A stretch of DNA of 64,000 bases from Flavobacteriales bacterium (GTDB taxonomy: Bacteria > Bacteroidota > Bacteroidia > Flavobacteriales_F > PHOS-HE28): assembly GCA_016703105.1 (NCBI GenBank), contig JADJCS010000002.1, positions 310,001 through 374,000 on the forward strand, given 5' to 3'. Positions 59,007 through 64,000 of the stretch are shown one piece after another (positions within the stretch are counted from its first letter, which is position 1; each line of letters begins with the position of its first letter). Position numbers and translations under genes: made by a program. The notes under the pieces are model-generated. The model saw nothing but the letters and a program-made list of their open reading frames with translations. It searched no databases and was not told the origin of the DNA.

Positions 59007-60140
59007 CTATGGCTTTTTGAAAGCCATTTCGGTCACGATCGGGCGGTGGTCGCTCAACCTATCGGGCAGCGTGCGGAAGTTCCAGCTCATCAGCTCCGGC
59101 GCGTGCAAGATGTGATCGATGCGGAAACTGGGGAAGGCGCCGATGTAGGTGTGCCCCACGCCGCGTCCGCTTTCAATGAAGGCATCGGTGAGCCCCTCGG
59201 CGAGGTAGGCGTAACTGTAGCTCATCGGGGTGTCGTTCATATCCCCACAGTAAAGCACCGGGTGCGGGCTTCTGGCCATGTGGGCCTTGATCATGCGCAC
59301 TTCGTCCGCCCGGCGAATAAAGGCGTTGCGAAGTAGGTTCATGATCCGCAAGCCTCCGCGGCGAAGGCTATCGCTGTGGGTATCGGTATCCAGATCCTTC
59401 ATGAACCGGTAGTCCCGATCCCCGAAACGGATACTGGCCAGGTGTGCGTTGTAAACACGGATCGTATCCTTCTCGACGCGGATATCCGTCCAGATGCACA
59501 GGTTGTTCAGTTCGTCCGGGAAGGAGATGCTGCCTTTGTCCACAATGGGGTAAGAGGAGAATGTGGCGATGCCGAAATGGTGCCCGCGTTTAGTGTGGTG
59601 CGTGTATTCCTCGTGGCAGCCGGAGTAGCCGAAGCTTCGCATCAGGGTATCCTTCGTGTCGAAGAAGCCATCGTCCGCTTTGAAGAATTCCTGCGTGCAG
59701 AGGATGTCAGCGTTCTCGAAGGCGATCACGTCAAAGATCTCGTTGCGCGTCTGGGCATTGTTGTTCCAGTTGTACAGGTCGAACAGTCGTACGTTGTAGG
59801 ACATCACTTTGAAAGATGCCCCTGCGGCATCCGTTGGTGCGGTGCTGTGGCCGAGCAGCTGGAAGTACTCGCCGACATGCCCCCAGCCCAGTGCTATCGC
59901 CAGGGCCGATACCAGCATCCGCTTCGGGCGGAACAAGCCCCACCAGATGAGGAAGAACGCATGGAAGGGAAGCACGAAGGGATAGGCCATCCCGAAAAAG
60001 GCGAGCGGCCACAGTTTCTGTGGGTCCACCGATGTGCAAGCATAGGCCAGCAGCACCATCAGTGCCATGGACAGGTTGAGCCACCAGAGGGGGAGATGCC
60101 AGCGCGACGGCCGGGGTTTCGGCAGGGCTTCAGCGGTCAT
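59007..60140 (-). CDS. Membrane-anchored endonuclease/exonuclease/phosphatase family protein
   Basis: A 377-residue protein. Three N-terminal membrane segments (~18-95) precede an EEP catalytic domain: VMSYNVRLFDLYNWNNNAQT, ADILCTQEFF (metal Glu), VYNAHLASIRFGD, VLYCGDMNDTPMS (GD-N motif) and the C-terminal RLSDHRPIVTEM (SDH). It may hydrolyse nucleic acids or a lipid head group at the membrane. It overlaps the second rhomboid gene by 11 nt and is the last gene of the mutL run. Confidence 0.92.
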   Translation of the reverse strand: MTAEALPKPRPSRWHLPLWWLNLSMALMVLLAYACTSVDPQKLWPLAFFGMAYPFVLPFHAFFLIWWGLFRPKRMLVSALAIALGWGHVGEYFQLLGHSTAPTDAAGASFKVMSYNVRLFDLYNWNNNAQTRNEIFDVIAFENADILCTQEFFKADDGFFDTKDTLMRSFGYSGCHEEYTHHTKRGHHFGIATFSSYPIVDKGSISFPDELNNLCIWTDIRVEKDTIRVYNAHLASIRFGDRDYRFMKDLDTDTHSDSLRRGGLRIMNLLRNAFIRRADEVRMIKAHMARSPHPVLYCGDMNDTPMSYSYAYLAEGLTDAFIESGRGVGHTYIGAFPSFRIDHILHAPELMSWNFRTLPDRLSDHRPIVTEMAFKKP

Positions 60141-61026
60141 TGCTGGCGCGGAACAGGAAGTCCTTCTCCTCCTTGCTCAAACTGTCGTACCCACTGCGGC
60201 TGATCTTGTCCAGGATGGTGTCCACGCGGGCCTGGCGATCGCGTTTGTGCTCGGCGATCCGGTCGGCCATGACGCTCACGCGCTCTTTACGATGTGCCAC
60301 TTTCAACCGCCGCACGCGCGAGCCGGAGAGCAGGTCCCAGGTGCGCTCCCAAAATGAAACGAAGGCCAGAGACCAGTCGCGCCCACGCCGCAGTTGCACT
60401 GCGGCCAGATAGCCGTACAGTGCGCCACCGAGGTGAGCGATGTGGCCCCCGCTGTTGCCGCCCTGTCGTACGCTGATCAGATCGATCACGATGTAGATCA
60501 ACGCGATCCATTTCAACCGCACCGCACCGAAGATGATCATGTGTACGACCATATCCGGACGGTAGGCCGCGATTCCGATGAACACACCCATTACCGCAGC
60601 TGAAGCACCAAGAATGGTGCTCCCCTCCGCGAAGCGCTGGAAGGGCGGGAACAGGTTGTAGCTGATGACATAGAGCGCCAATCCGAAGAAACCGCCCAAC
60701 AGGTAGTTGCCCACCAGACGCTTGGGCCCCAACAGGTCCAGGAACAGGCGCCCGGCGAACCAGAGCATCAGCATATTGAACAGGATGTGGAACAGGTCCC
60801 AGTGCGCGAACATGTACGTGAGCACCGTCCATGGCCGCACCAGGAGCGTAGGAAGATGGCTGGTGCTCATCAACCACTGCGCTACGTTCGGCCCTTGGTT
60901 GCCGGAAAGGAAGAAGATGAGATCGACCAGACGCAACGCGAGGAACACGCCCACATTGATCAGGATCAGGCGCACGAGCACGCCGCCCGTACGCCATTGA
61001 ACCGCGAGTTCATCCTTCAAAGCCAT
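60130..61026 (-). CDS. Rhomboid family intramembrane serine protease (second copy)
   Basis: A 298-residue six-plus-helix membrane protease. The start at 61026 (MALKDELAVQ) follows a GACCTTTG box by 30 nt. Helix 2 region: TYMFAHWDLFHILFNMLMLWFAGRL; catalytic Ser in GASAAVMGVFIG; catalytic His in GGHIAHLGGALYGYL. A C-terminal cytoplasmic extension of ~75 residues is basic (RKERVSVMADRIAEHKRDRQ). It cleaves substrates within the membrane. It is a divergent paralogue of the rhomboid encoded next to mutL. Confidence 0.93.
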   Translation of the reverse strand: MALKDELAVQWRTGGVLVRLILINVGVFLALRLVDLIFFLSGNQGPNVAQWLMSTSHLPTLLVRPWTVLTYMFAHWDLFHILFNMLMLWFAGRLFLDLLGPKRLVGNYLLGGFFGLALYVISYNLFPPFQRFAEGSTILGASAAVMGVFIGIAAYRPDMVVHMIIFGAVRLKWIALIYIVIDLISVRQGGNSGGHIAHLGGALYGYLAAVQLRRGRDWSLAFVSFWERTWDLLSGSRVRRLKVAHRKERVSVMADRIAEHKRDRQARVDTILDKISRSGYDSLSKEEKDFLFRASNDR

Positions 61027-61173
61027 CCTCTTCTCCGTTCGCGTGGTGCGACCGTACAAAGGTCGCGCCCTAAAAGCAATGTGGAAAGGACGGACAGGGA
61101 AGCGGCTTCAGTGCGCGGTTTTTGGCGCGCGGTGGACAGAAGCGGCAGGCACCGGTGTGGGAAGATCGTCATC

Positions 61174-61201
61174 GCCAACTGACACCTGCCAACTGCCTGC
61201 T
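61174..61201. repeat. Heptanucleotide array, four units
   Basis: GCCAACT, GACACCT, GCCAACT, GCCTGCT in 7-nt phase, in the 198-nt gap between the two rhomboid genes. It shares units with the arrays at 49583 and, on the other strand, 53143. The rest of the gap shows no gene. Confidence 0.75.
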
Positions 61202-61224
61202 GCCATTACCCGCTCACGGCTGGC

Positions 61225-62019
61225 TCAGCCCCACAAACTTCCGCTCCCTCGCCAATGCCGGATGAGGAAGAAGCCGAAAAGCATGCCGCCGAGGTGCGCG
61301 AAGTGCGCGACGTTGTCACCCTGGCTCTGCTTCAAACCCATATAGAGCTCCAGCAGGCCATAGATCACGACGAAGTACTTCGCCTTGATAGGGATCGGGA
61401 GCAACAGAAGGAAGATCTCCTGGTTCGGGAACATCATCCCGAAAGCGAGCAGTATACCGAAGACCGCTCCGCTGGCCCCGATGATCGTGCCTTGGTAATC
61501 GTAGAAGAGCTGGGCGAGCGTGGCCTCCGGCACTTGGTGAGCCATGGCGATCTCGGTCAGTGCATTGTTCGCCTCCTCGAGGGTAGGCAGCTTGGTGGCG
61601 TCCTTTACCTCTTGAACATCGGCGCCATAGGCGGCCACCGCTCTTTCGTCGCCTATCACTTCGTAGGCGTTCACCCCGGTATGGAGCGCGGCCGCACCCA
61701 GGCCGCAGACGAGGTAGTAGGTAATGAAGCGTTTCGATCCGAGCGCGCGTTCCACCGGCCCACCGAACATGAACAGACCGAACATATTGGTGAAGATGTG
61801 CCCGATGTCGCCATGCATGAACATGTGCGAAAGGATCTGCCACGGCCGGAAGTGCGGCGATCCCAGGTAGTACATGCCCAACTGGCTGTCCAGCAGGTTG
61901 CGGCCCAGTTCATCCGTGCCGAAGCTCATCTTGGCCAGGAAGAAGAGGCCATTGATGATGAGCAGGTTCTTCACCACCGGGGGCAGAAGCCCGCCCATGC
62001 CCGATCCAATTCCGTTCAT
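61225..62019 (-). CDS. Rhomboid family intramembrane serine protease (first copy)
   Basis: A 264-residue rhomboid. It has ILSHMFMHGDIGHIFTNMFGLFMFG (helix 2 HxxxN-type region), the catalytic Ser in GASGAVFGILLAF and the catalytic His in NVAHFAHLGGMLFGFFLIRHW. A soluble insert of ~60 residues (EVIGDERAVAAYGADVQEV to EATLAQLFYDYQG) lies between helices 3 and 4 and is longer than in GlpG. It overlaps the mutL stop by 4 nt, so it is translationally coupled to mutL. Substrate unknown. Confidence 0.94.
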   Translation of the reverse strand: MNGIGSGMGGLLPPVVKNLLIINGLFFLAKMSFGTDELGRNLLDSQLGMYYLGSPHFRPWQILSHMFMHGDIGHIFTNMFGLFMFGGPVERALGSKRFITYYLVCGLGAAALHTGVNAYEVIGDERAVAAYGADVQEVKDATKLPTLEEANNALTEIAMAHQVPEATLAQLFYDYQGTIIGASGAVFGILLAFGMMFPNQEIFLLLLPIPIKAKYFVVIYGLLELYMGLKQSQGDNVAHFAHLGGMLFGFFLIRHWRGSGSLWG

Positions 62020-63854
62020 CCGCGTTCGAAACGTTGGGCCAGTTCGTCCAGGCCGTAGGTGATCAATGTGGGTTTGCCGCTGGGTGTGTAGTAGGGCATC
62101 TCGCAGGCGAATAGCCGGTCGATCAAGTCGTGCATCTGCGGCGGGCTCAAGGTCTCGTCCGGCCGCATCGATATGCTCCGCGCCATGCTTCGCGCGAGCG
62201 CCGCGTGCCGTTCCAGTTTCAGCGCACCGCGCTCCGTGTGCAATTGCTCAATGAGCTGTTCGAGCACCCGTTCGGGATCGTCCTGCGCTGACCCCACCGG
62301 CATGCCACATACGGTGAGGGTGCGTCCACCGAAAACCTGCAGGTCCAACCCGAGCGCGCGCAGTTCGGGTAGAAGGTCCTCGACCAGGGCCCAGTCCGCT
62401 GCGCTCAATTCCACGTTGCGGGGGAAGAGTTCGGCCTGGCTCGGTCCGTTGCCCAGCTCCAACTGCTTCAGTGCGCGTTCGTAGCCGATGCGTTCCAGCG
62501 CGCGGCTGCGGTCGATCACCACGAAGCCATGGCGCAATTGCGCGATGATGTAGCTGCCGTGGAGTTGGAACACAGGCCGGGGGCCGGGCTCGCCATCCAA
62601 TTCGCGCATCGGCACCACGTGGTCCGGGGTCGGAACAGGTGCTCCGGAGAGCTCGGGCATCGCAGGTCCCCTGTCACGAAGATCGAAGAGCTGTTGCCAG
62701 CCCGTTACCGCATGACGAACTCCCAGGTCCTGTGGCCGCCAAGGCTGTATGGGAGCAGGAGCGGGCATCGGCTGTACGGATGCACCGCTGAAAGCCGCGA
62801 TCATCGCCGGCTCGGGTTCGAAGTCAAGGCTCGGCGAAATGTTGAAGCGGCCCAAGGCCCTGCGCACCGCGGCATGCACGATAGCGTAAACCGTGCGGTC
62901 GTCGCGGAACTTGATCTCCGTTTTGGTGGGGTGGATGTTGATGTCGATCTGCGAAGGGTCCAGTTCCAGGAAAAGGAACCACGAGGGATAGCTGTCGCGC
63001 CCTACCAGTTCGTCGAACGCGGTGCGCACGGCGTGTTCCAGGTAGGAGCTCCGGATGAAGCGGCGATTGACGAAGAAGTACTGCTCGCCCCGGCTGCGCT
63101 TGGCGAACTCCGGCTTGCCGATATAGCCTTGCACGCGCACGAAGTCCGTGGCTTCTTCCACAGGTACGAGGCGTTCGTCGTACCGACGGCCGTAAAGGTG
63201 GACCACGCGTTGGCGCAGGGCAGCGGCTTCGCTCGCGTCATCGGCAGCACCCGGCATGCGGAACAGTTCCTCCTCGTTGTGCAGGACTTGGAACGCGGTA
63301 CCCGGATGCGCCAACGCCACGCGTTGGAACTCTTCCAACACATGCTTCAGTTCAACCGCATCGCTCTTCAGGAATTGGCGACGTGCGGGCACGTTATAGA
63401 ACAGGTTGCGCACAGTGATCGCGGTGCCGGCCGGGGCGGCCACGATCTCCTGCGCGCGCACCTGGCTGCCTTCCATCACGATACGCGTGCCCAGATCATC
63501 GGCGTGCGATCGGGTCCGCAATTCCACTTGCGCGATCGCCGCGATGCTCGCCAGCGCCTCGCCACGGAAGCCCATGGTACGCAATGCGAGCAGGTCATCC
63601 GCCGCGCGGATCTTGCTCGTGGCGTGCCGCTCGAAGCACAACCGGGCATCGTTCATGCCCATGCCCGCGCCATCATCGCTCACCTGGATCAGCGCACGAC
63701 CGGCTTCCTTCAGAACCAAGGTGATGTGCGTCGCCTTCGCGTCCACACTGTTCTCCAGCAACTCCTTCACCACCGAGGCGGGACGTTGCACCACTTCCCC
63801 CGCCGCGATCTGGTTGGCCACGTGGTCGGGCAGCAGCCGGATCAGATCGCTCAT
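62016..63854 (-). CDS. mutL: DNA mismatch repair protein MutL
   Basis: A 612-residue MutL. The GHKL ATPase domain begins IRLLPDHVANQIAAGEVVQRP with ELLENSVDAKATHI (motif I, Asn ligand), SDDGAGMGMNDA (DxGxG), ERHATSKIRAADDLLALRTMGFRGEAL and the second-domain FFVNRRFIRS, DINIHPTKTEI. The C-terminal dimerisation domain (~420-612) ends PYYTPSGKPTLITYGLDELAQRFER with CxMPYY-type and GRPT-like (GKPT) endonuclease-associated motifs; the DQHAAHERxxYE motif appears only as VVIDRSRALERIGYERAL. The start is 63854, preceded by a TACCTTTG box. Confidence 0.96.
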   Translation of the reverse strand: MSDLIRLLPDHVANQIAAGEVVQRPASVVKELLENSVDAKATHITLVLKEAGRALIQVSDDGAGMGMNDARLCFERHATSKIRAADDLLALRTMGFRGEALASIAAIAQVELRTRSHADDLGTRIVMEGSQVRAQEIVAAPAGTAITVRNLFYNVPARRQFLKSDAVELKHVLEEFQRVALAHPGTAFQVLHNEEELFRMPGAADDASEAAALRQRVVHLYGRRYDERLVPVEEATDFVRVQGYIGKPEFAKRSRGEQYFFVNRRFIRSSYLEHAVRTAFDELVGRDSYPSWFLFLELDPSQIDINIHPTKTEIKFRDDRTVYAIVHAAVRRALGRFNISPSLDFEPEPAMIAAFSGASVQPMPAPAPIQPWRPQDLGVRHAVTGWQQLFDLRDRGPAMPELSGAPVPTPDHVVPMRELDGEPGPRPVFQLHGSYIIAQLRHGFVVIDRSRALERIGYERALKQLELGNGPSQAELFPRNVELSAADWALVEDLLPELRALGLDLQVFGGRTLTVCGMPVGSAQDDPERVLEQLIEQLHTERGALKLERHAALARSMARSISMRPDETLSPPQMHDLIDRLFACEMPYYTPSGKPTLITYGLDELAQRFERG

Positions 63855-63890
63855 CGGATGGGAGAGGGCAGGGAGGCAATAGGTCAAGGT

Positions 63891-63898
63891 CAAAGGTA
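63891..63898 (-). promoter_or_regulatory. Putative -7 box TACCTTTG for the mutL run
   Basis: A perfect TAnnTTTG match on the minus strand, 36 nt before the mutL ATG at 63854. It probably drives mutL, both rhomboids and the EEP gene. Confidence 0.5.
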
Positions 63899-63931
63899 GC
63901 GCGAGCCACCGATGGCGAAGGTGCGTAGGAA

Positions 63932-64000
63932 ATGATCCGCGCAACCACCGCGTTGGTGTTGAAAACCGACCCTTCCTCCGGCGGTGGCACGGTGCTCGCA
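63932..64000 (+). CDS. Partial gene at the right edge, possibly recO
   Basis: An ATG at 63932 opens a frame that runs to the end of the window (23 codons: MIRATTALVLKTDPSSGGGT and on). The pattern M-(I/L)-x-x-T-x-A-L-V-L-x-T matches the first strand of RecO, the partner of RecR in gap repair, but the fragment is too short to decide. It is divergent from mutL; most of the region between them is the mutL promoter. Confidence 0.3.
   Translation, partial: MIRATTALVLKTDPSSGGGTVLA

Overview
This is a GC-rich stretch of a Bacteroidota chromosome, most likely an uncultured Flavobacteriales-like lineage. Evidence: secreted proteins with type IX secretion (T9SS)-style tails, a delta-60-repeat protein, a PorE-like TPR/propeller/OmpA protein, DUF4294 and DUF2141 proteins, a long Bacteroidota-type Lgt, and repeated TAnnTTTG-type -7 promoter boxes just upstream of genes. 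No rRNA, tRNA, insertion sequence, prophage, integrase or CRISPR array was found. The one RNA gene is a small SRP RNA at 24145-24242 (minus).

Layout. 1-10.5 kb: a large secreted repeat protein that runs off the left edge, a LolD-like ATPase, sucC, a CPA2 cation/proton antiporter, an alpha/beta hydrolase, a biotin carboxylase and a DUF4294 protein. 10.5-18.5 kb (minus): surface polysaccharide genes (GT4, asparagine synthetase, Gfo/Idh oxidoreductase, lipoprotein, WcaJ-type sugar transferase) with a damaged GNAT gene and a 3-hydroxybutyryl-CoA dehydrogenase. 18.5-28.8 kb: housekeeping and repair (pcm, NAD(P)HX repair, YciO/TsaC-like, transaldolase), an SDR, SRP RNA, a GT2 plus membrane protein pair, and the Kup potassium transporter. 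28.8-38 kb: two different L,D-transpeptidases, a GT4, then a compact plus-strand run (YwqK-like repeat protein, mnmA, lipoprotein, subtilase, aat, DUF2141). 38-48 kb (minus): a Kdo-type locus (kdsA, a transaldolase fused to KdsD-like CBS domains, a KdsC-like phosphatase), an acylpyruvase, an exonuclease, the PorE-like protein, a 2-oxoacid dehydrogenase E2 and a GT2 fusion. 48-64 kb: recR, a GEVED protein, a sodium/solute symporter, the mtaB-lgt-small ORF-suhB run, a T9SS-tailed protein, a TraB protein, and the mutL-rhomboid-rhomboid-EEP run.

Most notable. (1) A transaldolase has replaced the SIS sugar-isomerase domain in front of a KdsD-type CBS pair, next to kdsA and a KdsC-like phosphatase; this may be an unrecognised route to the aldose precursor of Kdo or a Kdo-like sugar. 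(2) -7 boxes end 4-6 nt before several start codons, and the SRP RNA gene, whose 5' end is fixed by its structure, gives the same spacing to +1. This predicts leaderless or nearly leaderless transcripts. (3) Degenerate heptanucleotide arrays (CAGTTGN-like) recur in five places, once forming the end of the mtaB reading frame. (4) Several conserved genes (delta-60 protein, GNAT, pcm, E2, mtaB) carry single-base frameshifts, and there is a triple poly-G tract. These look more like sequence or assembly errors than decay, so the gene products should be read across the breaks.
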